Positions 9,678-18,918 of a stretch of 64,000 nucleotides of DNA are shown here, one piece after another. This DNA comes from Paenibacillus baekrokdamisoli (GTDB lineage: Bacteria; Bacillota; Bacilli; Paenibacillales; Paenibacillaceae): NCBI RefSeq assembly GCF_003945345.1, contig NZ_AP019308.1:6815001-6879000 (forward strand). The letters are read 5' to 3'. Below the pieces are notes generated by a model that was given only the letters and a program-made list of their open reading frames with translations, did not search any database and was not told where the DNA came from. The position numbers and the translations under genes were made by a program. The number at the start of each line of letters is the position of its first letter. Position 1 is the first letter of the stretch.

Positions 9678-11271
9678 CATGCTCGTCGTTGACGATGAAG
9701 AGATTGCGATTCGTGGCATAATTGAAGGCATTGACTGGTCGGATTTGCCGATTGCAAGTTTCCATAAGGCATATGATGTTGAAGAAGCCAAGAGTATGTT
9801 CGTGGATCAAAGCATCCATATTCTAATTTCGGATATCGACATGCCTTTACAAACGGGTATTGATTTATTGGAATGGGTGAACCAACATTCAACGAAAACG
9901 ATAACTATCTTTTTAACTGGCCATGCAGACTTTAAGTACGCCCAGCAGGCTGTTCAGTTAGAGAGCTTTGATTATCTGTTGAAACCAATTGATCATCAAA
10001 TGCTGAAGGCTCGTGTTGTTGATGCAATAGAACGTTTGCGTCGACTTGAAGAGCAGGAAGCGTTCACTCAAACCTATACCTACTATTATGAGCAATGGAA
10101 TAAGCAGCTGCCGATTCTTGTCGAACGATTCTGGCAGGATGTATTATCTCTTCGAATACCTTCTACTGTTGAGCAACTGGAGCCAGCTCTATCTCTTTAT
10201 AATATCCCGCTTCAGGCAGAGGGGGCTATCCAAACGATACTGCTCAGTATTGAGCAGTGGAAGGAGGAGTGGACAGCACGAGATGAAGAAATAATGACGT
10301 ATGCTGTCAAAAATGCTGCTGAAGAGCTGCTGCTTCATGATCATCCCGGACATGTGATTCAGGATAGTAATGGCGTACTCTACGCACTGCTGTACGAGTC
10401 AACACTTACTGATTTAGAGCTCAATAGACGATGTGAGGAATTCATTCGTAAATGCGAAATTTATTTATATGCAACGATTTCCTGTTATGTAGGCAAACCC
10501 AGTAGTGTGAGGAATATTCGTACCCAAACTCAATTGCTGATGGAGTTGGAGCGCAATAACGTAAGCGTCAGCGGTTCGGTGTGGTTCCAGTATGATTTTA
10601 AACAGACGGATGGATCTTCAACGATTATCCCTCAACTAGCAGACTGGAGTGCATTGCTGGAATTCGGGAAAAAGAATGAGCTTCTCCAGCGAGTAGAGGA
10701 ATGCTTCGAGCGGATCAAGAGTGAGAAGGTAGATCACGCTTTTCTATTGTCGTTTTATTATGGCGTTGTGAATGTGGTTCTGAGTGCCCTTCAGAAGAAG
10801 TCCCTAGTTGTAGGAGAACTTCTGCCTTTTGTGGAGTGGAAGGAAGCAGAGCAAGCGGTTAAGTCACTCGCTAAGCTGCAAGGATGGACGATACAATTCA
10901 TCACGCAGGCTGTCGTTTACATACAAGGAAATGGTAAGGATGTATCGCAGGTTGTGCATAAGGTCCAGCAGTATATAGAGGAGCATCTGGCAGAGGATTT
11001 TACGAGGGAGGATATAGCCGATCACGTTTATTTGAACTCTGCTTACCTATCCAGGCTATTCCGTAAGGAAACAGGAGGCTCCTTAACCGACTACATGGTG
11101 GATTTGCGGATTAATAAAGCGAAGCACCAGCTGACCAAGGCAAACCATAAGATTAGCGATATTGCTGTTGAAATAGGGTATACGAACTTTTCTCACTTTT
11201 CCAAGCTATTCAAAAGGGCTACAGGCCTAACCCCGCAGGAGTATCGTCGACAATATCAGGACATGAATTGA
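9670..11271 (+). CDS. YesN-like response regulator with AraC-type output domain
   Basis: Start taken at the ATG at 9670, which has GGAGGAAGG upstream and overlaps the kinase stop; the frame is open further upstream. The 533-residue protein has a receiver domain (acidic pair DDE near residues 7-9, phosphoacceptor Asp in ISDIDMP, conserved Lys in YLLKPID). A poorly conserved middle of about 280 residues follows. The C-terminal AraC/XylS double HTH runs over roughly the last 100 residues (DIADHVYLNSAYLSRLFRKE and IAVEIGYTNFSHFSKLFKR). It is the cognate regulator of the kinase upstream and most likely activates the ABC transporter genes that follow the terminator at 11300. Confidence 0.93.
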   Translation: MYNMLVVDDEEIAIRGIIEGIDWSDLPIASFHKAYDVEEAKSMFVDQSIHILISDIDMPLQTGIDLLEWVNQHSTKTITIFLTGHADFKYAQQAVQLESFDYLLKPIDHQMLKARVVDAIERLRRLEEQEAFTQTYTYYYEQWNKQLPILVERFWQDVLSLRIPSTVEQLEPALSLYNIPLQAEGAIQTILLSIEQWKEEWTARDEEIMTYAVKNAAEELLLHDHPGHVIQDSNGVLYALLYESTLTDLELNRRCEEFIRKCEIYLYATISCYVGKPSSVRNIRTQTQLLMELERNNVSVSGSVWFQYDFKQTDGSSTIIPQLADWSALLEFGKKNELLQRVEECFERIKSEKVDHAFLLSFYYGVVNVVLSALQKKSLVVGELLPFVEWKEAEQAVKSLAKLQGWTIQFITQAVVYIQGNGKDVSQVVHKVQQYIEEHLAEDFTREDIADHVYLNSAYLSRLFRKETGGSLTDYMVDLRINKAKHQLTKANHKISDIAVEIGYTNFSHFSKLFKRATGLTPQEYRRQYQDMN

Positions 11272-11299
11272 AGAGGTCATAATAGTGTTAAGGAAGTCA

Positions 11300-11332
11300 C
11301 AGTGCCGATAGATAGTCGGTGCTGTTTTTTTT
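11300..11332 (+). terminator. Rho-independent terminator after the two-component genes
   Basis: The 9-bp stem CAGTGCCGA/TCGGTGCTG is followed by eight T. It separates the regulatory pair from the transporter genes. Confidence 0.8.
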
Positions 11333-11423
11333 ACAATAAAGACAAGAGAGAAATCGCAAAAAAGTGAAGCCAGCGGATTTGAACCAAGTAGGCTTCAGGA
11401 CTTGTATGAGGAGGAACTAGTAA

Positions 11424-12401
11424 ATGGCAGCTCAACCGACAGGCTTAACCGTCTCCGTCAAGCCAAAAATTCCGGATCGGCCCCGTATGAAGTTTATAAC
11501 GAATGTTCGAAGATACTGGATATTTTATGTAATGATGCTCCCAGCAATTGTTCTGCTTGTTCTTAATAATTATATTCCTATGCTGGGCATTATCGTAGCT
11601 TTCAAGAACATTAACTATACCGACGGTGTACTTGGCAGCCCATGGGTAGGCTTTGATAATTTTAAATATCTATTCAAAACGTCGGATGCATGGATCATTA
11701 CGCGCAACACAATTGCCTATAACGCCCTGTTTATCGTACTGAACCTCGCTATACCTGTTATGTTCGCCATCATGCTGAATGAGATAAAAAATCGGTTTAT
11801 GGCAAAGTTTCATCAATCCATTATGTTTCTCCCTTACTTCTTATCCATGGTCGTTATCAGCTATCTCGTCTTCGCATTCTTGGATGAGTCACACGGGTTC
11901 ATTAATACAACGATATTCCCATGGTTTCATCTGGATGCTATCCAGTTCTATATGGAGAAGAAGGTATGGCCCTATATTATCCCACTTGTCAGCACTTGGA
12001 AAAGCATGGGCTATTATACGGTCATCTATATGGCAGCTATTATCGGCATTGATGATGAATACTACGAAGCTGCTACCATTGACGGAGCGAGTAAATGGCA
12101 GCAGTTTAAAGGCATTACAATACCGATGATTGCACCTGTCATGATTACAATGACTTTACTGCAAATTGGGCGTATCTTCTTCGCAGATTTCGGCTTGTTC
12201 TACCAGGTGCCCCGCGAGTCAGGAATGATCTTCTCGGTAACGAACGTAATTGATACTTATGTATATCGAACGTTCCTTGCCGTCGGAGACATTGGTCTTT
12301 CTTCTGCAGCAGGACTTTATCAATCTCTGGTCGGCTTCATACTCGTTCTTCTTTCGAACTGGATTGTACGTCGAGTTAACAAGGATAATGCTCTCTTCTA
12401 G
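11424..12401 (+). CDS. Carbohydrate ABC transporter permease, LplB-like
   Basis: A 325-residue inner-membrane permease with about six transmembrane segments (first: YWIFYVMMLPAIVLLVLNNY). The cytoplasmic coupling loop has the EAA motif YYEAATIDGASKWQQF near residue 225, which contacts the ATPase. It belongs to the MalF/LplB group that pairs with YtcP permeases and family-1 lipoprotein binders in Paenibacillus and Bacillus. AGGAGG is 9 nt before the ATG. No ATPase gene is present in the operon; such importers commonly share an MsmX-like ATPase encoded elsewhere. Confidence 0.92.
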   Translation: MAAQPTGLTVSVKPKIPDRPRMKFITNVRRYWIFYVMMLPAIVLLVLNNYIPMLGIIVAFKNINYTDGVLGSPWVGFDNFKYLFKTSDAWIITRNTIAYNALFIVLNLAIPVMFAIMLNEIKNRFMAKFHQSIMFLPYFLSMVVISYLVFAFLDESHGFINTTIFPWFHLDAIQFYMEKKVWPYIIPLVSTWKSMGYYTVIYMAAIIGIDDEYYEAATIDGASKWQQFKGITIPMIAPVMITMTLLQIGRIFFADFGLFYQVPRESGMIFSVTNVIDTYVYRTFLAVGDIGLSSAAGLYQSLVGFILVLLSNWIVRRVNKDNALF

Positions 12402-12485
12402 GTAAAACTGCTGGGCAAAAGTGATTTTCTACTGACGTAGCCGGTTTGAAACAGGAAGTGTAGAAAAGTTTCAGGAGGTTCAAGG

Positions 12486-13409
12486 ATGGAAACGACGGAA
12501 CATGTAAATACGGATGCGAATCCGCACAATAAATTATCGCCAATATTCGATTGGTCCATTAAATTGTTCTTTATTCTATATTCAGCAGCTTGTATTTTCC
12601 CAGTATTATTGGTCATTATCGTTTCTTTCTCTGATGAGAAGACGGTACTAAGAGAGGGTTACAAGATTATTCCTTCCTCTTTCAGTTTCGAAGCTTATCG
12701 ATTCCTCTTCATGGATTGGGAACAGATTGCTCGATCCTATGGAATCTCCATTCTGGTTACAGTTGTCGGAACGGTTCTTGGGTTACTCATCATGGCATTG
12801 TATGCTTATCCGATTTCGAAGACCGATTTTCCACATCGTAAATTTTTCAGTTTTCTGATATTCTTCACGATGCTGTTCAATGGCGGTCTAGTCCCTTGGT
12901 ATCTCGTATATGTGCAACTGCTGGACTTAAAGGACACGACTTGGTCATTAATTATGCCGCTGCTCGTAAGTGCATTCTTTGTACTGATTATGCGAACATT
13001 CTTCCAAACCACAATTCCTAATGCTGTGCTGGAATCAGCTAAAATAGATGGAGCGGGTGAGCTTAGAATATTCATGCAGATCGTAATGCCGCTTTCTCTG
13101 CCTGTACTTGCAACGATCGCATTATTCAACACACTCAACTATTGGAATGATTGGTTCCTCAGTCTAGTGTTCATCTCAGGCGATAAAAATATTACGATTC
13201 AATATTTAATGTATAAGACGATGCTCAGCATTCAGTATTTATCGCAAAAAGCAGGAGAGGTTCAGAGCGCTGGTGCTGTGCTGACATTCCCTAGTGAAAC
13301 GGTACGGATGGCTATGGTCGTCATCGGTATTGGTCCAATCGTGTTCGCTTATCCTTTCTTTCAGAAATATTTTGTAAAAGGTCTTACTGTAGGTGCGGTT
13401 AAAGGTTAG
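12486..13409 (+). CDS. Carbohydrate ABC transporter permease, YtcP-like
   Basis: A 307-residue second permease of the importer, of the MalG/YtcP group, with about six membrane segments. The EAA-loop variant LESAKIDGAGELRIF is near residue 185. The ribosome binding site TCAGGAGG precedes the ATG. It lies 84 nt after the first permease and is clearly co-directional with it and with the binding protein downstream. Confidence 0.92.
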   Translation: METTEHVNTDANPHNKLSPIFDWSIKLFFILYSAACIFPVLLVIIVSFSDEKTVLREGYKIIPSSFSFEAYRFLFMDWEQIARSYGISILVTVVGTVLGLLIMALYAYPISKTDFPHRKFFSFLIFFTMLFNGGLVPWYLVYVQLLDLKDTTWSLIMPLLVSAFFVLIMRTFFQTTIPNAVLESAKIDGAGELRIFMQIVMPLSLPVLATIALFNTLNYWNDWFLSLVFISGDKNITIQYLMYKTMLSIQYLSQKAGEVQSAGAVLTFPSETVRMAMVVIGIGPIVFAYPFFQKYFVKGLTVGAVKG

Positions 13410-13492
13410 TTACAGGTTGATCCATACAGGCTATAATCGGTAAAAGCCAACCGATTGAGCATAGATAAAATGACGAAATGGGAGGTCCACCA

Positions 13493-15076
13493 ATGAAACG
13501 TATGAGAAAAAGCGCAACCCTAAAGCTTATCTTAATTCTTGCTATGTCTGCGGTAATGGCTGCTTGTGGAAGCAACAAATCAGTCAACGACAGTGGAACG
13601 AAAGAAACGAATACAGATACAAAAACGAATGCAGAGACCGGCAAAGGGACGAACGACACAACAAAGACAGATGATTCAGCTTCTAAGCTTAAGCCTTATG
13701 TAATTAAAATCACGTATCCAAGCGCTGATGGTTCACAAAAAGACGAAGCGGCAGTTGAAGCGGCACTTAATAAATATTTGACTGAGAAGATCAATGCAAC
13801 GGTTGATCTGATGCCAATTGGTTGGGGTCCATGGAATGACAAGTCCAATCTGATGATTGCAGGCCGTGATAAAATTGATATTTTCTTCACGGCACAGTGG
13901 GATCGTTATACGCAGAACGTTGCAAAAGGTGCGTTCCTTCCTATTGATGATTTGTTGAAAACAGCAGGTAAACCAATAGTAGATTATCAGGATCCAGCCT
14001 TCCTTGCAGGGTCCAAAATCGACGGTAAAAATTATGGTGTACCAACAACGAAAGAGCTTGCCTCACAAGGAGGTATTCTTTATCGCAAAGATATCGCTGA
14101 AGAGCTAGGTCTGGATATGACTAAAGTTAAAACGATTTCTGATCTTATTCCTATTCTTGAAACGGTTAAAGCTAAGAAGCCTGATATGATTCCATTGTTC
14201 CTGCGTGATGGTGAAAACTTCGCTTCTCACTATTTCTCTAATTATGATCCACTAGGTGATATCACAGTTCCAGGCGTTATCCTTAAGAATGTGGATGACA
14301 AGGTCGTGAAGCCGATCTATGAGCTTGATATTTACAAACAAACACTTAAGGTAACACGTGATATGTATTTGAAAAAGCTGATTAATACGGATGCAGCAAC
14401 TACGCAGGTTGGTTCCACGGATGCCATGAAGGCTGGAAATGTATTTGCTATTCCTTCGCCGCTAAAACCAGGTAAAGCGGAAGAAGTAGCTGGATCGGTA
14501 GGTCTTCCAGGTAAATTGGCACAAATTGAAATGAATGAAAAAACGGTATCGACTTCGGAAACAGCAGGCTCTATGCTTGCTATTTCATCGACTTCCGCAG
14601 ATCCGGAGCGCGCCATGATGTTCATTGCTCTACTTCATACGGACCCGATTGTTAATAACCTGATGAACTTTGGTATTGAAGGTGTTAACTATACGAAGGT
14701 CAACGACCATGTGATCAAAGCAACAGATAAGACGAAAGACTTTGCTCCGGGAACGAACTGGATGTTCGGTAATCAATTCCTGAACTATCTGTGGGATACG
14801 GAACCGGCTGACAAATGGGAGCAGTTCAAGGCTTTCAACCAAGGTGCACATCTCTCCACAGGTCTTGGATTCGTATTCAACGGTGACCAGGTAAAAACGG
14901 AAGTTGGCGCTATTCAAAGCGTACTGCGTGAGTTCCGTAATCCGCTTGAAACCGGTTCAGTAGATCCTGATAAAGTAATTCCCCAGTATGCAGAGAAATT
15001 GAAGGCAGCTGGTCAGGATAAGATTATACAAGAGAAACAGAAGCAGCTGGATGAGTATTTGGCAAAAAAGGGTTAA
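13493..15076 (+). CDS. Extracellular sugar-binding lipoprotein (family 1 SBP, LipO-like)
   Basis: Start chosen at the ATG at 13493, 6 nt after GGGAGGT; an in-frame ATG at 13478 lies upstream of that ribosome binding site. The 527-residue lipoprotein has an N-terminal Arg/Lys run, a hydrophobic stretch and the lipobox VMAAC. A Thr/Lys/Asp-rich linker tethers it to the membrane. The mature domain (from about residue 65) is a large type-II periplasmic-binding fold with the pattern seen in LipO/YtcQ proteins (IGWGPWNDKSNLMIAG, VPTTKELASQGGILYRKD). It presumably captures an oligosaccharide for the two permeases upstream. No glycoside hydrolase is adjacent, so the ligand cannot be inferred. Confidence 0.92.
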   Translation: MKRMRKSATLKLILILAMSAVMAACGSNKSVNDSGTKETNTDTKTNAETGKGTNDTTKTDDSASKLKPYVIKITYPSADGSQKDEAAVEAALNKYLTEKINATVDLMPIGWGPWNDKSNLMIAGRDKIDIFFTAQWDRYTQNVAKGAFLPIDDLLKTAGKPIVDYQDPAFLAGSKIDGKNYGVPTTKELASQGGILYRKDIAEELGLDMTKVKTISDLIPILETVKAKKPDMIPLFLRDGENFASHYFSNYDPLGDITVPGVILKNVDDKVVKPIYELDIYKQTLKVTRDMYLKKLINTDAATTQVGSTDAMKAGNVFAIPSPLKPGKAEEVAGSVGLPGKLAQIEMNEKTVSTSETAGSMLAISSTSADPERAMMFIALLHTDPIVNNLMNFGIEGVNYTKVNDHVIKATDKTKDFAPGTNWMFGNQFLNYLWDTEPADKWEQFKAFNQGAHLSTGLGFVFNGDQVKTEVGAIQSVLREFRNPLETGSVDPDKVIPQYAEKLKAAGQDKIIQEKQKQLDEYLAKKG

Positions 15077-15116
15077 TCATTCGAATGAGTTTCGTATTAT
15101 TGTTAGTGAAGAAGAA

Positions 15117-15157
15117 CAAGGTCCTTCCGTTATTTACGGGTGGGACCTTGTTTGTTG
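15117..15157 (+). terminator. Rho-independent terminator of the ABC transporter operon
   Basis: The 8-bp stem CAAGGTCC/GGACCTTG with a nested CCGT/ACGG pair is followed by TTTGTT. The rest of the gap to 15430 holds only the upstream region of the stress operon; I see no gene in it. Confidence 0.75.
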
Positions 15158-15430
15158 TATGTAGACCATTCATTGAAGGCGATAAAGCACGTGCTGCAGT
15201 GGTATTTCTGAGGGGAAATCCCGCTATTTACCTATATTATCACCACGTTCAGTCTATGGAAGGGTCTCTTCCCCGACTGAGGTCTAGGATCAAAAACCGT
15301 CGCGAGTCCGTTTTGAAATACTTCAGAAACACCTACAATAAGTACATAAGGAAGCGATGAACAACTTCAGTCGCAAGCAAATCAATCAAACTAATACAAA
15401 CTATGGAATAGAAAGGCGGTGACACAAATA

Positions 15431-15721
15431 ATGAATGGAAAATCTGCACTTGGCGCTTTATTAGTTGTCGTTGGTGGTTTGATGGTGATGAACTTTCTAG
15501 GTATTCACCTTGGTTGGCTTATTGGATTAGTAATGCCTTTCATCTTCATCGGTCTTGGGGCGATCGGCCTTAAGAACAACTCTAAAGTTATCGGCGGAAT
15601 TCTGGTGGCAGTCGGCGCAATTATGCTGCTTGGTAAACTAGCTGGAATCATTGCTCTTCTGCTAGCAATCGGCCTAATCCTCTGGGGCGTATCGATGTTT
15701 AAAGGTCAAAGACGTGTATAA
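15431..15721 (+). CDS. LiaI/LiaF-like small transmembrane protein
   Basis: A 96-residue protein made almost wholly of four hydrophobic helices with short glycine-rich turns, as in LiaI/LiaF transmembrane-region domains (DUF5668-like). The ATG at 15431 is preferred over the GTG at 15419 because AAAGGCGGTGA lies 9 nt upstream of it. It is the first gene of the Psp/Lia locus. In Bacillus, LiaI anchors the PspA homologue LiaH at the membrane; the position here suggests the same role. Confidence 0.72.
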   Translation: MNGKSALGALLVVVGGLMVMNFLGIHLGWLIGLVMPFIFIGLGAIGLKNNSKVIGGILVAVGAIMLLGKLAGIIALLLAIGLILWGVSMFKGQRRV

Positions 15722-15780
15722 TTATACTTAGCCGCCTATAAGTTGAAAAAGGTAACAGATTGTATGAAGGAGGTTTATCG

Positions 15781-16479
15781 ATGAGTATCATCAAGCGAGT
15801 ACGCGACATTACAGTTGCGACGCTGAATGAACGGTTGGAGAAAGCAGAAGATCCTGTTAAGCTGATTGATCAGTTCCTATGGTCAACTAGGGAGGAAATC
15901 ATCCAAGCCGAGCGTTTGTATCAGCAATATGTGACACACGGTAATCATCTAAAAATGCAATGGCTCCAAGCGGAGCAATTGAAGGATAAGCGAGAACAGC
16001 AAGCATTAACGGCTCTAAAGGCTGGAGAAGAACAGGTCGCTCGTATTGCGCTTCATGATAAAGCTGCAAGTGAGGAGCGCTCAACACAATATCGAGAGCT
16101 TTACGAGCAAACACAGCAAAATGTACAGGATTTGGAAGAACAGCTGCGAGAGCTTCGCAGTGAATATCAAGCGGTATATGACAAACGCGAATACTACGCT
16201 GCACGGATGGAATCCCTTCGATTGCAGCAGCGCATGAATGCACGGTATGCTGGAGGAGGTGCTGCAGGCCCACAATCCGGTCAGCAGCCTGACGGTATGT
16301 TCCGTAGGTTGGAGGATCGCATCAGCGATATGGAGCTTGAGGCCCGCAGCTTACGTGATCTTCGTAAAGCCGGTCAATCCTTCATACTTGGTGCAGGAGA
16401 AGCTGTACAATCTGTCATTGAACGTGAAATGGAACAATTAAAACGCAAATTGCAGCAGGAAGGATGGAAATCATCATGA
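15781..16479 (+). CDS. PspA/IM30 (LiaH-like) envelope-stress protein
   Basis: A 232-residue PspA/IM30-family protein. The amphipathic N-terminus (MSIIKRVRDITVATLNERLE) and the EDPVKLIDQFL motif are family hallmarks. A long coiled coil follows to about residue 150, then a Gly/Ala/Gln linker (YAGGGAAGPQSGQQ) and a C-terminal helical segment starting MFRRLEDRISDMELEA. AAGGAGG is 7 nt before the ATG. PspA proteins assemble into membrane-protecting rods or rings under cell-envelope stress. The gene overlaps pspC by 4 nt (ATGA), and a second PspA gene follows that. Confidence 0.92.
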   Translation: MSIIKRVRDITVATLNERLEKAEDPVKLIDQFLWSTREEIIQAERLYQQYVTHGNHLKMQWLQAEQLKDKREQQALTALKAGEEQVARIALHDKAASEERSTQYRELYEQTQQNVQDLEEQLRELRSEYQAVYDKREYYAARMESLRLQQRMNARYAGGGAAGPQSGQQPDGMFRRLEDRISDMELEARSLRDLRKAGQSFILGAGEAVQSVIEREMEQLKRKLQQEGWKSS

Positions 16480-16979
16480 AGAAACTGTATCGGTCACGCC
16501 GCGACAGAAAGCTATTTGGTTTATGCGGCGGACTAGCCGAGATGCTTAATGTCGATGCGACGCTGCTTCGGATTCTTCTGATCGTTCTAACCGTATTCTC
16601 AAGCGGGGCATTAATCTTGGTCTATATCCTTGCAGGCCTGGTGGTTCCTAAGGAATCTAATCCTTTCGGTGGATACGGTCCTGGTCCAGGTGGTTATAAT
16701 CCAAATGGCTTTGGTCCTGGTGGTTATAGCGGAAATGGTAACTGGAGCAATAGTAATCCATATGGTTCTCATTCCAACCCTAGCCAAGGTTTCGGTGGTC
16801 CTTACACAAACCCGCCTGGCCCTGGAGCAACTGCTGGTCCAACTAACTGGCAGCAGCAGCCAGCGCCGCCGGCGTCGAATATTGATGCTATGATGGATGA
16901 CTTGGAGAAAAAAGCATTACGTAAAGAAGTTGAAGAGCTTCGTGCCAAACTAGCTAAACATGAGAAGGGAGATTTATAA
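16476..16979 (+). CDS. PspC-domain protein with Gly/Pro/Asn-rich linker
   Basis: A 167-residue protein. The PspC domain occupies residues 1-60 (KLYRSRRDRKLFGLCGGLAE, then a hydrophobic helix ILLIVLTVFSSGALILVYIL). A long low-complexity Gly/Pro/Asn linker of about 65 residues follows, then a short charged coiled coil (MMDDLEKKALRKEVEELRAK). Start chosen at the ATG at 16476 because it overlaps the PspA stop as ATGA; an ATG at 16464 sits directly on the GGAAGG. PspC senses or transmits membrane stress and binds PspA. The C-terminal coiled coil may be the PspA contact; that is inference. Confidence 0.88.
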   Translation: MKKLYRSRRDRKLFGLCGGLAEMLNVDATLLRILLIVLTVFSSGALILVYILAGLVVPKESNPFGGYGPGPGGYNPNGFGPGGYSGNGNWSNSNPYGSHSNPSQGFGGPYTNPPGPGATAGPTNWQQQPAPPASNIDAMMDDLEKKALRKEVEELRAKLAKHEKGDL

Positions 16980-16981
16980 AA

Positions 16982-17689
16982 ATGAGTATATTCAAACGGA
17001 TGAAAGATATGACGAAAGCGTCTCTGCATGAGCTGTTAGATAAAATGGAAGATCCGGTGGTAATGCTAAATCAATATCTGCGTGACATGGAGGCCGAAAT
17101 CCATCAAGCCGAGCTGACGGTAGCTAAGCAAATGGCTAGTGAGCGCCGCATGAAGCAGCGTTTGGATGAATCTGTACGCGGAGGAGTCGACCGTGAGGCT
17201 AAGGCTGAATCAGCTATCCGCGCTGGTCAGGATGAGCATGCACGTAAGCTTCTTGAAGAGAAGATATTCTTCGATCAAAAGACTGCGGAGTATACGGATC
17301 TGTATGCGGGTGCTAAATCACAAGCAGAAGAGCTGTTACAGCAGCTTCACGGTATGAAGGATGAGTTTTACCAGCTCCGTAACAAGCGTAATGAGCTTGC
17401 TGCTCGTGCTCAAATGGCCAAAGCGAAAAAGCAAATGGCTCAAGCAACCGTAGTTAATTCTATTGAGAGCGGCCATGCCTCACGCGGCTTTAGCCGGATG
17501 GAAGAGAAAATTATGCAGCTTGAAGCAGAAGCGGAAGTAGCGCGCGTTCCTTATGGCAGCAGCTATAATGGTTCATCTTCAGTAGGTACGGTTGATCCGT
17601 CCAAGCAACTGAAAGTAGAAGAGCAGCTTCAGGCACTAAAAAACAAATTGAACCCTCCTTCTCCTTCTTTAACAAAAGAGCAGGAATAA
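16982..17689 (+). CDS. PspA/IM30 paralogue, second copy
   Basis: A 235-residue second PspA/IM30 protein only 2 nt after pspC. The N-terminus MSIFKRMKDMTKASLHELLD and the EDPVVMLNQYLRDM motif are canonical. The coiled coil spans about residues 25-150 and the C-terminus ends in a helical segment with Pro/Ser-rich tail. It is clearly diverged from the first copy, so this is an old duplication rather than a recent tandem repeat. GGGAG precedes the start. Confidence 0.9.
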   Translation: MSIFKRMKDMTKASLHELLDKMEDPVVMLNQYLRDMEAEIHQAELTVAKQMASERRMKQRLDESVRGGVDREAKAESAIRAGQDEHARKLLEEKIFFDQKTAEYTDLYAGAKSQAEELLQQLHGMKDEFYQLRNKRNELAARAQMAKAKKQMAQATVVNSIESGHASRGFSRMEEKIMQLEAEAEVARVPYGSSYNGSSSVGTVDPSKQLKVEEQLQALKNKLNPPSPSLTKEQE

Positions 17690-17740
17690 TGTTCTTCAAT
17701 GAAGAAAGTATAAAGTAACGACGGAATTACGTATGGTTAA

Positions 17741-17791
17741 GCCAATACGGTCGATGCCTAGATAGTAGGTATCGGCCGCTGGCTTGTTTTT
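17741..17791 (+). terminator. Terminator or attenuator between pspA2 and the sensor kinase
   Basis: A long imperfect stem (GCCAATACGGTCGATGCCTA facing TAGGTATCGGCCGCTGGC) is followed by TTGTTTTT. It lies 28 nt before the kinase ATG. It may end the psp message or attenuate read-through into the kinase/regulator genes. Confidence 0.7.
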
Positions 17792-17818
17792 ATGAGAGAT
17801 AGAGAGGAGATACATACA

Positions 17819-18898
17819 ATGGCTGACAAATCGTCTCCATCCTCGGATGAGGCGACCGTCAATCGGTCGAATCATTCAGAGACGGAGGGGGCGGAGCGTG
17901 TAGCTGCTTCGGCATATCGAATAGAACGCGGAGGTCCTCCGGGTAATCCTGAGAAAAGAGGTAATGCAGCGGAGACTGTGCTGTGGCTGCTTGTTATCCT
18001 TGGGCTTATCGTTCTTGTTATGCAAGGAACGGGCTATGTGAAGTTATTTGCCCTACAGAGTAAATCAGCTGCCATTGTATTATCTGTCATTGCTGTTGCT
18101 CTTGTGTCAGCGGCAGCATATAGCTATTTACAGGGTTTGAAGCTTCGTGCCGCAATAAAGCGATTGACCGATCAACAACGACGCAAGAGACAGCGAGTTA
18201 CGCTGCCAGCTATCGATGGGGAGACGGAGGCAGCTCCGGTTAGCTTCACGGAAGAGGATGAGGCATGGACGGAGAAGGTTCGATTCTCAGCTGTTATCGA
18301 AGAGCGTCAGCGGCTTGCGCGTGAGCTTCACGATGCCGTTAGCCAACAGCTCTTTGCTATATCAATGACGGCTACAGCGGTTAGTCGAACACTTGAGAAG
18401 GATTGGGAGCGGGCTAAACGTCAGGTTCAACTTATTGAAGAGATGGCTTCTGTAGCCCAATCGGAAATGCGTGCGTTATTACTTCACCTGCGTCCTGTAC
18501 ATCTGGATGGCAAGAATCTAGGTCAGGCGCTGAATAGTCTGATTGAGGAGCTCAAGCAAAAGGTACCGATGGATATTTCTCTTCAGGTTGATCCTACCAT
18601 TAAGCTTAATCCGGCTGCCGAAGATCATTTGTTCCGTATTGCGCAGGAGGCATTATCCAATACACTTCGTCACTCAAAAGCAGATCGATTGAAAATTCAT
18701 TTGCAGCAAGCGGATAAATACGTAAGGCTAACCTTTCAAGATAATGGGGTCGGCTTTGATTTGGAATCGAAAAGACAAACTTCCTATGGCCTGCTTACGA
18801 TGGAAGAGCGAGTGAATGAACTAGGCGGCACCATGCAGCTTATTACTTCACAGGGTCAAGGTGTTATTATAGATCTATGGATACCTGCAACGGTTTAA
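17819..18898 (+). CDS. LiaS-like sensor histidine kinase (NarL class)
   Basis: Start chosen at the ATG at 17819, 8 nt after GAGAGGAGA. The 359-residue product has a hydrophilic N-terminus of about 45 residues and two adjacent TM helices (VLWLLVILGLIVLVM and AAIVLSVIAVALVSAAAY) with almost no external loop, the intramembrane-sensing arrangement of LiaS/DesK-type kinases. A HisKA_3 domain follows with phosphorylated His in ERQRLARELHDAVSQQ near residue 173, then HATPase_c (QEALSNTLRHSKA, FQDNGVGFD, YGLLTMEERV). It lies downstream of the Psp genes and directly upstream of its regulator. No LiaF-type inhibitor other than the small protein at 15431 is present. Confidence 0.92.
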   Translation: MADKSSPSSDEATVNRSNHSETEGAERVAASAYRIERGGPPGNPEKRGNAAETVLWLLVILGLIVLVMQGTGYVKLFALQSKSAAIVLSVIAVALVSAAAYSYLQGLKLRAAIKRLTDQQRRKRQRVTLPAIDGETEAAPVSFTEEDEAWTEKVRFSAVIEERQRLARELHDAVSQQLFAISMTATAVSRTLEKDWERAKRQVQLIEEMASVAQSEMRALLLHLRPVHLDGKNLGQALNSLIEELKQKVPMDISLQVDPTIKLNPAAEDHLFRIAQEALSNTLRHSKADRLKIHLQQADKYVRLTFQDNGVGFDLESKRQTSYGLLTMEERVNELGGTMQLITSQGQGVIIDLWIPATV

Positions 18899-18918
18899 GA
18901 AGGAGGGGATCGCGCGAG